A stretch of 64,000 nt of DNA from an uncultured Elusimicrobia bacterium (GTDB lineage Bacteria; Elusimicrobiota; Elusimicrobia; UBA1565; UBA9628): NCBI GenBank assembly GCA_903830945.1, contig CAIKVT010000060.1, positions 62,001 to 126,000 of the forward strand, read 5' to 3'. The first letter of the stretch is position 1. Every line of letters begins with the position of its first letter. Shown here one piece after another: positions 36,316-45,233 of the stretch. The notes beneath the pieces were generated by a model. That model saw only the letters and a program-made list of their open reading frames with translations. It had not been told where the DNA came from and ran no database searches. A program made the translations under genes and the position numbers.

Positions 36316-38013
36316 ATGGCAACGACGACAGACACCAAACAGATCATCTACTCCATGAAAGAGGTGGGCCGCATCCACCCGCCCAAGAAGCAGGTTTTGA
36401 AAGACATCTTCCTATCCTTCTACTACGGAGCGAAAATCGGCGTTCTGGGAGACAATGGCTCTGGCAAATCCACCTTGCTGCGCATCATGGCGGGCCAGGA
36501 CCAGGACTACGTCGGCCAGATCACCATGTCCAAAGGCTATACCGTCGGGATGCTGGAGCAGGAGCCCCATCTCGACAAGACCAAAACCGTCAGAGAGATC
36601 GTCGAGGAAGGCGTAGCCGAGACCAAGAAGATCCTCGACGACTACAATGCCATCAGCGAGAAGCTCTCCGACCCCGCCCTTACGCCTGAGGACATGGAAA
36701 AACTGCTCGACAAGCAAGGCAAGCTCCAGGAAAAGATCGAGGTTTGCGGCGCCTGGGAGCTCGACAGCCGGCTCGAACTCGCCATGGACGCCCTGCGCTG
36801 CCCCGCTGCCGACCAGATCGTGGGCAACCTCTCCGGCGGCGAGCGCCGCCGCGTGGCCCTGTGCCGGCTCCTCCTGCAGGAGCCGGACATCCTGCTTTTG
36901 GACGAACCCACGAACCATCTCGACGCCGAGTCCGTAGAATGGCTGGAAGTTCACCTGCGCCAGTACAAAGGCACGGTCATCGCCGTGACCCATGACCGCT
37001 ACTTCCTCGATAACGTGGCCGGCTGGATATTGGAACTCGACCGCGGGCAAGGCATCCCCTGGAAAGGCAATTACGCCTCCTGGCTCGAGCAGAAACAGGA
37101 CCGCCTGGCCCAAGAGGAGAAGAGCGAGTCCAAGTACCGCAAGAATCTGGCCCGCGAGCTGGAATGGGTGCGCATGGGCACCAAAGGCCGCCAGGCCAAG
37201 AGCAAGGCGCGCCTCAAGGCCTACGACGAGATGCTGGCCGAAGGCGAGAAGGATGAGCGCAACGAGACTTCGGAGCTCTTCATTCCGCCGGGGCCGCGCC
37301 TGGGCGACACGGTCATCGAGGCGCAGGGCGTGTCCAAGGCCTACGGAGACAAACTCCTCTTCGAGAACCTCTCTTTCCGCCTGCCGCCCAACGGGATCGT
37401 TGGCGTCATCGGCCCCAACGGCGCGGGCAAGACCACTCTCTTCAAGCTCATCACCGGCCGCGAGACGCCGGACGCCGGGACCTTCAAGACCGGCGAGAGC
37501 GTCAAGCTGGCCTACGTGGATCAGGACCGCGACGTGCTTGATCCCAAGAAGAACGTTTGGGAGGCCATCACAGACGGTCTCGACGTGGTGGCGCTAGGCA
37601 AGAAAGAGGTCAACTCACGGCAATACGTGGCGCGCTTCAACTTCTCCGGGACCGACCAGCAGCGGCCCGTGGGCGTGCTCTCCGGCGGCGAGCGCAACCG
37701 GGTGCACATGGCGCGCATGCTCAAGGAAGGAGGCAACGTCCTGCTTTTGGACGAGCCCACCAATGACCTGGATGTACACACTTTGCGGGCCTTGGAAGAA
37801 GCGATATGTAATTTTGCCGGCTGCTGCGTGGTCATCAGCCACGACCGATGGTTCCTGGACCGCATCGCCACCCATATTCTGGCCTTCGAGGGCGAGAGCA
37901 CGGTGCGCTTCTTCGAGGGCAACTACACGGCCTATGAAGAGGACCGCAAGGCTCGGCTGGGTGAGGCGGGCATTCAGCCCCACCGGATCCGCTACAAAAA
38001 GCTCACGCGATGA
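36316..38013 (+). CDS. ettA: Energy-dependent translational throttle protein EttA (ABC-F)
   Basis: A 565-residue soluble protein with two ABC domains. Walker A motifs are GDNGSGKST and GPNGAGKTT; signatures are LSGGERRRVAL and LSGGERNRVHM; Walker B motifs LLLDEPTNHLD and LLLDEPTNDLD. The interdomain linker (KSESKYRKNLARELEWVRMG) and the start IYSMKEVGRIHPPKK match EttA. It binds the ribosomal E site and gates translation according to ATP/ADP. It is monocistronic with a probably leaderless start. Confidence 0.93.
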   Translation: MATTTDTKQIIYSMKEVGRIHPPKKQVLKDIFLSFYYGAKIGVLGDNGSGKSTLLRIMAGQDQDYVGQITMSKGYTVGMLEQEPHLDKTKTVREIVEEGVAETKKILDDYNAISEKLSDPALTPEDMEKLLDKQGKLQEKIEVCGAWELDSRLELAMDALRCPAADQIVGNLSGGERRRVALCRLLLQEPDILLLDEPTNHLDAESVEWLEVHLRQYKGTVIAVTHDRYFLDNVAGWILELDRGQGIPWKGNYASWLEQKQDRLAQEEKSESKYRKNLARELEWVRMGTKGRQAKSKARLKAYDEMLAEGEKDERNETSELFIPPGPRLGDTVIEAQGVSKAYGDKLLFENLSFRLPPNGIVGVIGPNGAGKTTLFKLITGRETPDAGTFKTGESVKLAYVDQDRDVLDPKKNVWEAITDGLDVVALGKKEVNSRQYVARFNFSGTDQQRPVGVLSGGERNRVHMARMLKEGGNVLLLDEPTNDLDVHTLRALEEAICNFAGCCVVISHDRWFLDRIATHILAFEGESTVRFFEGNYTAYEEDRKARLGEAGIQPHRIRYKKLTR

Positions 38014-38064
38014 CGTGCCTAAGCGGCGCGATTTGCGTCGGCCTCTGCGCCGCGGAAAATAACC

Positions 38065-38070
38065 TATAAT
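38065..38070 (+). promoter_or_regulatory. Putative -10 box of the PIN-like gene, leaderless start
   Basis: A perfect TATAAT, 8 bases before the ATG at 38079. Confidence 0.55.
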
Positions 38071-38078
38071 AACCCATC

Positions 38079-38846
38079 ATGGAAAATGCAGACAAAATAA
38101 CACTCCGTGCCGGACTGGTGGACTCGGTTTTGCTCATCGACGCGGACAACGATCCTCACCTGCCGTCCGACTTCCCCCTCAGCACGGCCACTTTAGTCCG
38201 CGTCTTTCTTCGACCCAAGGCCGCCCTGCCCAGGACCTTGCAAAAACGCATCGCAGACCTGCCTCTATGCGCCACCATCTCCGCGCCTCAAGGCGGAAAG
38301 AACGCGGCCGACTTCGTCATGTCCATGCACGCGGGGCTGCTGCACGCAAGCCTGCCCATGCACATCCCCTTCTCCATCGTCACCAACGACAAGGCCCTCT
38401 CGGCCATCGTCCAGGAACTCCAGCGTGTAGGACGCGTGGCCACCTTGTGGACCTCACATCCAGACCGCCAGGAGCAGGCCCAATCCTCATCTATCCGCCG
38501 GTCCTCCTCTCCGCGTCCAACTCGGTCCCGGCGCGGCGGCCGGGGACGCGGCCGCAGTGCCAAAATCGTCCCTGCCCCGACCATGGCGGAACCTCAAAGT
38601 GCCGGAGTCAAGCCAGCCACCATCCCGGCCCCACCTTCGCCGAGCCGCTCCCTCGCGGACGTCACCGCGACCTACGAGCGCATGCTCTCCCGAGCCAAGA
38701 ATCCACCCAGCCGGCTCAAGGCTCTGCTCAACGACATCTCCAATCGCACCATCAACTTCGGTTATCCGGCCGACGCTATCCTCGAAGAGCTCAAGCGAAG
38801 CCACGGCCTGAGCATAGACGAAAGGGGCCACGTCAGCCGGAAGTAA
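38079..38846 (+). CDS. PIN-like/NYN-like domain protein with basic linker
   Basis: A 255-residue protein. The N-terminal 135 residues look like a PIN/NYN-type nuclease fold, with the acidic cluster LLIDADND, then GGKNAADFVMSM and SIVTNDKALSA. An Arg/Ser-rich basic linker (RRSSSPRPTRSRRGGRGRGR) follows, then a short helical C-terminal domain. RNA binding is likely from the linker. The family assignment is tentative. The next gene follows after 4 bases. Confidence 0.45.
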   Translation: MENADKITLRAGLVDSVLLIDADNDPHLPSDFPLSTATLVRVFLRPKAALPRTLQKRIADLPLCATISAPQGGKNAADFVMSMHAGLLHASLPMHIPFSIVTNDKALSAIVQELQRVGRVATLWTSHPDRQEQAQSSSIRRSSSPRPTRSRRGGRGRGRSAKIVPAPTMAEPQSAGVKPATIPAPPSPSRSLADVTATYERMLSRAKNPPSRLKALLNDISNRTINFGYPADAILEELKRSHGLSIDERGHVSRK

Positions 38847-38850
38847 GGCT

Positions 38851-39390
38851 TTGAGCGACATCCAGCTGGCGGTCCTGCTCGCGGCCCTCGCGGGCCTGAC
38901 CTGGTATGTGCGCGGCGGGTTGGAGCGCGCAAGCGGTCCCAGCGGCATTCTCGACGCCAAGGCTCCCACCCCCGCAACAGACTGCGCCGTAGCCGGCGTC
39001 CAATCCTTATTCTGGGGCCACTTCGCGAGCCTTCTGATCTGCATACCGCTCTTAGCCGACTCCCCCTTCAGTCTTGACGAAGGGCATTCCATGGGCCGCT
39101 GGCTCCATGAGTTCCTGGCGGCTTGGCTGCGTTGGACGGGGCTCATCCAACTGGCCTATCTAGTTCCGCTGTGGCGGAGCCTACGCTCCAAAGCCCGGCC
39201 CGCGGCGGCTCACAGCTTGCTCCTGGCCGGCGGCGCCACAGCTGCGGCGAGCGCCCTATCCTGGGCCTTCGCCCTCAACCATCGGCACACGTCAGTATCA
39301 CTGCAGGCCGGCTCCGGCATCCTGGCCCTGGCATCGGTCGTGGCTCTCGTTTGGTTCGGCCGCGAACTGCGCCATTCCTTGCGCGCCTGA
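38851..39390 (+). CDS. Membrane protein of unknown function
   Basis: A 179-residue protein from a TTG start, with four to five hydrophobic helices (residues 5-20, 52-70, 95-108, 123-140, 152-168). No catalytic or family motif is recognisable. It follows the PIN-like gene closely and is probably in the same transcription unit. Confidence 0.5.
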   Translation: MSDIQLAVLLAALAGLTWYVRGGLERASGPSGILDAKAPTPATDCAVAGVQSLFWGHFASLLICIPLLADSPFSLDEGHSMGRWLHEFLAAWLRWTGLIQLAYLVPLWRSLRSKARPAAAHSLLLAGGATAAASALSWAFALNHRHTSVSLQAGSGILALASVVALVWFGRELRHSLRA

Positions 39391-39408
39391 CCGCAAACCG
39401 GCTACAAT
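39379..39408 (+). promoter_or_regulatory. Putative promoter of the KamA-like gene, leaderless start
   Basis: TTGCGC (39379-39384), an 18-base spacer and TACAAT (39403-39408). The ATG begins 6 bases later, about where transcription should start. Confidence 0.5.
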
Positions 39409-39414
39409 AGGCGC

Positions 39415-40788
39415 ATGAAGACGACAGCCAAGTCCGTCAAGGCCCCCGCAAAGCAGCCTTTCCAATATCCCCTCCAACGGCAATATGCGGAGCCGGACTG
39501 GCACCGCCTTCCCGGCTACAAGAACGTCACGCAACAGGAGTGGGAGAGCGCCCTCTGGCAGCGCCAGCATGCGGCCAAGAACCTCTCCGAACTCAAGGCC
39601 GCGCTGGGCAGCTTCCTTGACGACGCCTTGCTCGCGGACCTGGAGGCTGACCAGCGCGATTGGGCCACCATGTCCATCCTCATCCCGCCCCAGATGATAA
39701 ACTGCATGGATGAGAAGAATCTACGCGAGGACCCGGTGCGCCGCTACATGCTCCCCGCGGCCAGCGACCGGCATCCGGATTGGCCCAGCCATCCCATGGC
39801 CTCGCGCGACAGCCTCCATGAAAGCGAGATGTGGGCTGTCGAAGGATTGACCCACCGCTATCCCACCAAGGTCCTGGCCGAACTGGTGGCGACCTGCCCC
39901 CAATACTGCGGCCACTGCACGCGCATGGACTTAGTAGGCCTCTCCACACCCCAGGTCAAAAAAGGTCGGTTCCAAACCCCTCCAAAGGAACGCTTCGAGA
40001 AGATCCTCGACTACCTGCGCAAGACTCCCGCGGTGCGCGACGTGGTAGTCTCTGGCGGCGACATCGCCAACGTCCCGATCCAGCAGCTCGAGCCTTTCGT
40101 CTCAGCGCTCATGGATATCCCCAACATACGCGACATCCGCCTGGCAACCAAGGGCCTGCAGGGCCTGCCCCAGCATTTCCTGCAGGATGAGGTCCTGCGC
40201 GGACTGGAGCGCCTGGCCAAGAAGGCGCGCGAGCGCAACATCGACATCGCCATGCACACGCACATCAACTGCGCCTCCCAGGTGACGCCACTGGTGGGCA
40301 AAGCTGTGCGCAAGATCCTGGAGGTCGGATTCCGAGATGTGCGCAACCAAGGCGTGCTCCTGCGCGGGGTCAACAGCACGGCCCAGCAGATGCTGGAACT
40401 CTGTTTCATGATGGTGGACCACGCCCGCATCATGCCTTACTACTTCTACATGTGCGATATTATCCCGAACTCCGAGCACTGGCGCCTCTCCGTGGCCGAG
40501 GCCCAGGCCCTGCAGCACGATATCATGGGCTATTTGCCCGGCTTCGCCACGCCCCGGGTCTGCTGCGACGTCCCATTCGTGGGCAAGCGCTGGATTCACC
40601 AACTCGCAGACTACGACCGGATCAAGGGGATCTCCTACTGGACCAAGAACTACCGCACCTCCATCGAGCACGACGACCCCGAGGCGCTCTCGCGGCGCTA
40701 CGAGTACTACGACCCGGTCTACACTTTGCCGCCGGAAGGAATCGAGTACTGGCACAAACAAAAGATTCAGACCCCGGCGCACTCCTGA
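39415..40788 (+). CDS. KamA-family radical SAM aminomutase (lysine 2,3-aminomutase-like)
   Basis: A 457-residue radical SAM enzyme. The cluster motif is CPQYCGHC (Cys161, Cys165, Cys168), followed by VVSGGD and HTHINCASQVTP. The start WESALWQRQHAAKNLSELKA is typical of the family. It would provide beta-lysine for KamDE. However, the glycine-rich PLP loop PGGGGK of classical enzymes is replaced by VPFVGKRW, and the classical GVND reads GVNS (Ser321). It is 4 kb from the lysine operon, with its own promoter. Lysine specificity is therefore likely but not certain. Confidence 0.78.
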   Translation: MKTTAKSVKAPAKQPFQYPLQRQYAEPDWHRLPGYKNVTQQEWESALWQRQHAAKNLSELKAALGSFLDDALLADLEADQRDWATMSILIPPQMINCMDEKNLREDPVRRYMLPAASDRHPDWPSHPMASRDSLHESEMWAVEGLTHRYPTKVLAELVATCPQYCGHCTRMDLVGLSTPQVKKGRFQTPPKERFEKILDYLRKTPAVRDVVVSGGDIANVPIQQLEPFVSALMDIPNIRDIRLATKGLQGLPQHFLQDEVLRGLERLAKKARERNIDIAMHTHINCASQVTPLVGKAVRKILEVGFRDVRNQGVLLRGVNSTAQQMLELCFMMVDHARIMPYYFYMCDIIPNSEHWRLSVAEAQALQHDIMGYLPGFATPRVCCDVPFVGKRWIHQLADYDRIKGISYWTKNYRTSIEHDDPEALSRRYEYYDPVYTLPPEGIEYWHKQKIQTPAHS

Positions 40789-41333
40789 TGCCTTTCAAGG
40801 CTTCTCCCTATCAACTCCAGGGGCTCCTAATCATCGAGGGCCGCTCATTCCCTGACGAACGAGGCTTCTTCGCGGAGAGTTCCCGCGACGACGAACTGCG
40901 CGGACTAGGCCTGCCGCCATTGGTGCAGGACAACCTCTCCCGTTCCCGCAAAGGCGTGCTGCGCGGCCTGCATTTCCAGAAGCCGCCTATGCCTGTAGGC
41001 AAGCTGGTGCGCTGCGTGCGCGGCCGCATCTTCGACGTGGCCGTGGATCTGCGCCGGGGGTCGACCTCCTTCGGCCAATGGGCGTCCATCGAGCTCTCGG
41101 ATGAGGGCAACCGCATGTTCTGGATACCGACGGGCTTCGCCCACGGCTTCTGCGTGCTCTCGGACCAGGCGGACGTGCTCTACAAGGTCACGGACTACTG
41201 GAAGCCCGAGGTGGACGGCGGCATCCGCTGGAACGACCCCGCCCTGGGCATCCCCTGGCCGGAACGACGGCCCACCATCACAACCAAGGACACGTCCCTA
41301 CCTCTGCTCGCCGACGCCGGCGTCTTGTTCTGA
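40788..41333 (+). CDS. rfbC: dTDP-4-dehydrorhamnose 3,5-epimerase
   Basis: A 181-residue cupin epimerase for dTDP-L-rhamnose synthesis. Marks: FPDERGFFAES, the catalytic His in RGLHFQ, the region VRGRIFDVAVDLRRGS, WIPTGFAHGF, and Tyr in DVLYKVTDYW. The start overlaps the kamA-like stop by 1 base (TGATG). No other rhamnose genes are near. Its 3' end overlaps the convergent pseudouridine synthase gene by 36 bases. Confidence 0.92.
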   Translation: MPFKASPYQLQGLLIIEGRSFPDERGFFAESSRDDELRGLGLPPLVQDNLSRSRKGVLRGLHFQKPPMPVGKLVRCVRGRIFDVAVDLRRGSTSFGQWASIELSDEGNRMFWIPTGFAHGFCVLSDQADVLYKVTDYWKPEVDGGIRWNDPALGIPWPERRPTITTKDTSLPLLADAGVLF

Positions 41334-42008
41334 GAATTGCTCCGGACCCTGGAAAGACAAGCCATACCGGCCTAGGACCTCCAAGAAATCCTCTCCGGGA
41401 GGGGCGCAGAGACGATAGCAAGCCTGATGCAGCTCGAAGTCGAGCCGCCACGCATGGAGCATGAGACGTCCCACGCCTCCCACGGGCCGATTCTTGCCGT
41501 AGAGCGGATCTCCCAAGATGGGATGGCCAAGACTGTGCAGGTGGACCCGGATCTGGTGGCGCCGGCCGGTCTCAGGCGCGGCCTTGAGCAGGGCAGCCTG
41601 CTCGGCGCGACCCAGAACTCGGTAGCGCGTCAGTGAAGCTTTCCCCACACCGGTTGAGGCTAGGCCCATGCGTCCGGAACCGAAAGCGCGCAAGGGCCGG
41701 TCCACGGCGCCATCCGCTTCCAAGCGCCCCTGGACCAGAGCCAAATAGAGCTTGTGCATTCGCCGGCCTTCGAAGAGCAGACTGAGGTCACGATGCGTGG
41801 CCGCGTCCTTGGCGAAGATGACCAGTCCGCTGGCGCCGCGGTCGAGACGGTGAACCACGAAGACCTTGCCGCCCAAAGCGCGGCTCGCCAGCAGGCTCAG
41901 GGGCTCCTCCACCAGCCCACGCCCGGGAATGACGGCAAGGCCTACAGGTTTGTCCACGGCCAGGACGCGGCCGTCCTCGTAAACGACGCTCAGCCGTGCC
42001 TTGTCCAT
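41298..42008 (-). CDS. RluA-family pseudouridine synthase
   Basis: A 236-residue enzyme isomerising uridine in RNA. It has VYEDGRVLAVDKPVGL, the catalytic HRLDRGASGLVI and TGRRHQIRVHLHSLGHPILGD. There is no N-terminal S4 domain, so it is of the short RluA/TruC type. The RNA target is unknown. It is convergent with rfbC and overlaps it by 36 bases. Confidence 0.88.
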   Translation of the reverse strand: MDKARLSVVYEDGRVLAVDKPVGLAVIPGRGLVEEPLSLLASRALGGKVFVVHRLDRGASGLVIFAKDAATHRDLSLLFEGRRMHKLYLALVQGRLEADGAVDRPLRAFGSGRMGLASTGVGKASLTRYRVLGRAEQAALLKAAPETGRRHQIRVHLHSLGHPILGDPLYGKNRPVGGVGRLMLHAWRLDFELHQACYRLCAPPGEDFLEVLGRYGLSFQGPEQFSEQDAGVGEQR

Positions 42009-42047
42009 CGCAGCCGCCGGCTCAGTAGCCGGTCAAGGATAAGCGGC

Positions 42048-43784
42048 TCATATGAAAAGAGGCACGACTTTGAACTCAACCGCGTCGATGAGTCCACGGT
42101 CCGTGATCTTGAGCTCGGGTATGGGCGGCAGGGTCAAAAAAGACATGGCCATGTAAGGGTCTTTGAGCCTCGATCCCATGCCGTGTGCTGCGGCGATGAG
42201 GCGGTGAAGCTTCTCGCGCACGAATTCGGAGCTGCGGTCGGACATGAGGCCGGCGATAGGCAGAGGCAGGGCTTCTATGACCTGGCCATTGGACGCGGCC
42301 ACGATACCGCCCTGCATCTTGACTACCTGGACCGCGGCGGTGTACATGTCCCTGTCGTTCACGCCGATGACCACGATATTGTGAGAGTCGTGTGAAATGG
42401 AGGAGGCGATGGCGCCTTTCTTGAGGCCAAAGCCTTTGACGAGACCCTTAGCAATGCGGCCGGAGGCCATATGCCGTTCGATGACCGCTATTTTCACGAT
42501 GTCCTTGTCCGGATCCGCTGTCACGAATCCGCCGTCCGTCTTGACCGGACAGACGAGGCTCTTGGTCACGATCTGGTCCGGCACCACGCCGATGACGCGA
42601 GCCCGGCGGCCTTCGGCCTTGATGGCGAAGTCATCGCACTCTATCCAACGCACATTGACGGTGCCGCGCACCTTCCCTTTATAATCCGTGACGGCCGAGG
42701 GCGCAAGCACACCGTTCTCAGCAACCAGCCTGCCGTCCTTGATCACTTTGGATATCTTGAGCTTCTTGAAATCGTCGAACACGATGAGGTCGGCGCGATA
42801 TCCCGGCGCCACGGCGCCAAGGTCCTTGATGCCGAAGTACTCGGACGTGTTGATGCTGGCCATCTGGATGGCGCGTATGGGGTCTACGCCCAAGCGGATG
42901 GCGCAGCGCACCAGATGGTCCATGTGACCCTCGGTGAAGATGTCGTCTAAGTGACGGTCGTCAGTGACGAACATGCATTTACGGGAGTTCTCGGAATTGA
43001 CCAAGGGCAAAAGGGCCCTAAGATTCTTAGCCGCGGTGCCTTCCCTTATCATGATGAACATGCCGGCGCGGAGCTTCTCGCGGGCCTCCTCGACCGTAGT
43101 GCATTCATGATCGGACTTGATGCCGGCGGAAATGTAGGCATTGAGGTCCTTGCCGCTCACCATGGGGGCGTGACCGTCGATGCGCTTGCCGTGGGCGATG
43201 GAGATCTTCTCCAAGGCATCCATGGATCCATTGACCACGCCAGGGTAGTTCATCATCTCGGCCAGACCAAGGACGCGTTCGTCGTTGAGCAGGAGGCTCA
43301 GGTCATGGCCGGAGAGTTCGGCGCCGGCGGTCTCCAGGCCGGTGGCTGGCACGCAGGATGGCAGCATGATGTAGACGCCCAGCACCGAGTTGAGGCTAGA
43401 GGCGAGCATGTAGCGGATGCCATCCAAGCCCAAGACGTTGGCGATCTCGTGGGGGTCGGCCACGACGGTGGTGGTGCCGAGAGGGACGATGATGCGGCCG
43501 AACTCAGGGACTTTGACCATGGTGCTTTCAATATGGACATGGCCGTCGATGAAGCCGGGGGCGAGATAGGAACCGCGCAGGTCGATGGCGCTCTTCGCTT
43601 TATACGTACCGAAGCCGACGATGCGGCCGCCGTGGAGCGCGACGTCGGTCTTGTGGATGTCGCCGGAGAAGGTGTTGATGACCCGGGCGTTGCGCAGGAG
43701 GAGGTCGACGCGACGCTTGCCGCCGGCGATCTCGATGGTCTCGCGGATGTCCGACATGGGTTTATCCAAAGTAGGATTGCTCAT
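42048..43784 (-). CDS. ade: Adenine deaminase
   Basis: A 578-residue amidohydrolase (AdeC type) that converts adenine to hypoxanthine. Family marks: LAPGFIDGHVHIESTMV (metal ligands), VADPHEIANVLG, GLAEMMNYPGVV, GHAPMVSG and DHECTTVEEA. The C-terminal adenine deaminase domain runs from about residue 400. It is divergent from the P-loop gene at 43893; the shared intergenic region holds promoters for both. It supports purine salvage or degradation. Confidence 0.93.
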   Translation of the reverse strand: MSNPTLDKPMSDIRETIEIAGGKRRVDLLLRNARVINTFSGDIHKTDVALHGGRIVGFGTYKAKSAIDLRGSYLAPGFIDGHVHIESTMVKVPEFGRIIVPLGTTTVVADPHEIANVLGLDGIRYMLASSLNSVLGVYIMLPSCVPATGLETAGAELSGHDLSLLLNDERVLGLAEMMNYPGVVNGSMDALEKISIAHGKRIDGHAPMVSGKDLNAYISAGIKSDHECTTVEEAREKLRAGMFIMIREGTAAKNLRALLPLVNSENSRKCMFVTDDRHLDDIFTEGHMDHLVRCAIRLGVDPIRAIQMASINTSEYFGIKDLGAVAPGYRADLIVFDDFKKLKISKVIKDGRLVAENGVLAPSAVTDYKGKVRGTVNVRWIECDDFAIKAEGRRARVIGVVPDQIVTKSLVCPVKTDGGFVTADPDKDIVKIAVIERHMASGRIAKGLVKGFGLKKGAIASSISHDSHNIVVIGVNDRDMYTAAVQVVKMQGGIVAASNGQVIEALPLPIAGLMSDRSSEFVREKLHRLIAAAHGMGSRLKDPYMAMSFLTLPPIPELKITDRGLIDAVEFKVVPLFI

Positions 43785-43806
43785 TATGGTTGCCCTCGCA
43801 AACAGG

Positions 43807-43812
43807 ATTCTA
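43807..43812 (-). promoter_or_regulatory. Putative -10 box of ade
   Basis: TAGAAT on the minus strand, 22 bases before the ATG of ade; GAGG lies in the leader. Confidence 0.45.
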
Positions 43813-43848
43813 TCATTACGTGGGGGGCTTGGCCTAAATGCTTTTTGC

Positions 43849-43854
43849 TATACT
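43849..43854 (+). promoter_or_regulatory. Putative -10 box of the 43893 operon
   Basis: TATACT preceded by TTTTTGC (extended -10); a second TAGAAT lies at 43863-43868. The leader has CGGAGG before the ATG at 43893. Confidence 0.45.
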
Positions 43855-43892
43855 GCCCTACGATAGAATTGTATTAAATCGGAGGACAACAC

Positions 43893-45224
43893 ATGCCTGC
43901 CAAGAGCCAGACCAAGAAGAACCTCATCATCATGGGCGCCGCAGGGCGCGACTTCCACGATTTCAACGTCTATTGGAAAAACCAATCCAACTACCGCGTC
44001 GTGGCCTTCACCGCGGCGCAGATTCCGGACATCGCCGGCCGGTCCTATCCCAAGCAGCTCGCCGGCCGCAACTACCCCAAAGGGATACCGATCAAGAACG
44101 AGTGCGAGATCACCGACCTCATCAAGAAGCACAAGGTCGACGAGGTGACGCTGGCCTACTCCGACCTCAACTACCTCGATGTCATGCACAAAGCCTCCAT
44201 CGTCAACGCCGCAGGCGCAGACTTCCGCCTCATGGGCTGGAAGCAGACCATGCTGAAGTCTAAAAAACCCGTAATCGCGATTTGCGCCGTGCGCACCGGC
44301 TGCGGCAAGAGCCAGACCACTCGCAAGGTCTGCGAGTACCTCAAGGCCATGGGCAAGAAGGTCGCGGTCATCCGCCACCCCATGCCTTATGGAGACCTGG
44401 TCAAGCAGGCCTGCCAGCGCTACGCCAAGCTTTCGGACATGGACCTGCACAAGTGCACCATCGAGGAGCGCGAGGAGTACGAGCCGCACATAGCGGCAGG
44501 CAACATTCTCTACGCGGGCGTGGACTACGGCGAGATCCTGCGCCGCGCCGAGGCCGAGGCGGACGTCATCCTCTGGGACGGCGGCAACAACGATCTGCCC
44601 TTCTATATGCCCGACCTCCATATCGTGGTCACGGACCCGCATCGGCCCGGCCACGAGCTGGCCTACTACCCCGGCGAGACCAATCTGCGCATGGCGGATG
44701 TCGTCATCATCAATAAAGTCGACACCGCCGAGGCCTCCAAGGTCGCGCTCGTTGAGAAAAACATCCGCGCCGCAAACCCCAAGGCCAAGATCATCCGCGC
44801 CGCCTCCCCGGTCACCGTGACCGATCCGAAGTCGGTCAAGGGCAAGCGCGTACTCGTCGTCGAGGACGGCCCGACGCTGACCCACGGAGAGATGCGCTAC
44901 GGCGCCGGCCATGTGGCCGCGCGAGCGGCAGGCGCCAGGAAAATCGTCGACGCCCGGCCCTACGCCGTGGGCTCAATCAAGACGACCTTCCAGAAGTACA
45001 CCCACATCACGGACATACTTCCGGCCATGGGCTACGGGGACAAGCAGATGTCGGACCTGCGCAAAACCATCGACGCCACACCCTGTGATCTGGTCATCAT
45101 CGGCACGCCCATCGACCTGACCAAGCTCCTGAAGCTCAACAAGCCATCGGTCAGGGTCACCTACGACCTCAAGGAATCCGGCACCTGCTTGCGCGACTGC
45201 ATCGCCAAGGTCATGGCCGCCTGA
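43893..45224 (+). CDS. P-loop protein, cyclic 2,3-diphosphoglycerate synthetase-like
   Basis: A 443-residue protein. Its N-terminal Rossmann-like part starts NLIIMGAAGRDFHDFNVYW; a P-loop follows in VRTGCGKSQTTRKV; later parts include ILWDGGNNDLPFY and VVIINKVDTAEASKV. This is the pattern of the cyclic 2,3-diphosphoglycerate synthetase family, which also includes GTPase-like members of unknown function in many bacteria. It heads an operon with rocD, arcC and argF (gaps of 9, 15 and 1 bases), so a role in arginine/ornithine or purine catabolism is more likely than cDPG synthesis. Confidence 0.7.
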   Translation: MPAKSQTKKNLIIMGAAGRDFHDFNVYWKNQSNYRVVAFTAAQIPDIAGRSYPKQLAGRNYPKGIPIKNECEITDLIKKHKVDEVTLAYSDLNYLDVMHKASIVNAAGADFRLMGWKQTMLKSKKPVIAICAVRTGCGKSQTTRKVCEYLKAMGKKVAVIRHPMPYGDLVKQACQRYAKLSDMDLHKCTIEEREEYEPHIAAGNILYAGVDYGEILRRAEAEADVILWDGGNNDLPFYMPDLHIVVTDPHRPGHELAYYPGETNLRMADVVIINKVDTAEASKVALVEKNIRAANPKAKIIRAASPVTVTDPKSVKGKRVLVVEDGPTLTHGEMRYGAGHVAARAAGARKIVDARPYAVGSIKTTFQKYTHITDILPAMGYGDKQMSDLRKTIDATPCDLVIIGTPIDLTKLLKLNKPSVRVTYDLKESGTCLRDCIAKVMAA

Positions 45225-45233
45225 GGAAAAGAC

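Noticed and set aside
38968-38978. ACCCCCGCAAC match to the tRNA 3' end as an att site copy
   Set aside because: Only 11 bases, inside a coding region and GC-rich; chance similarity.
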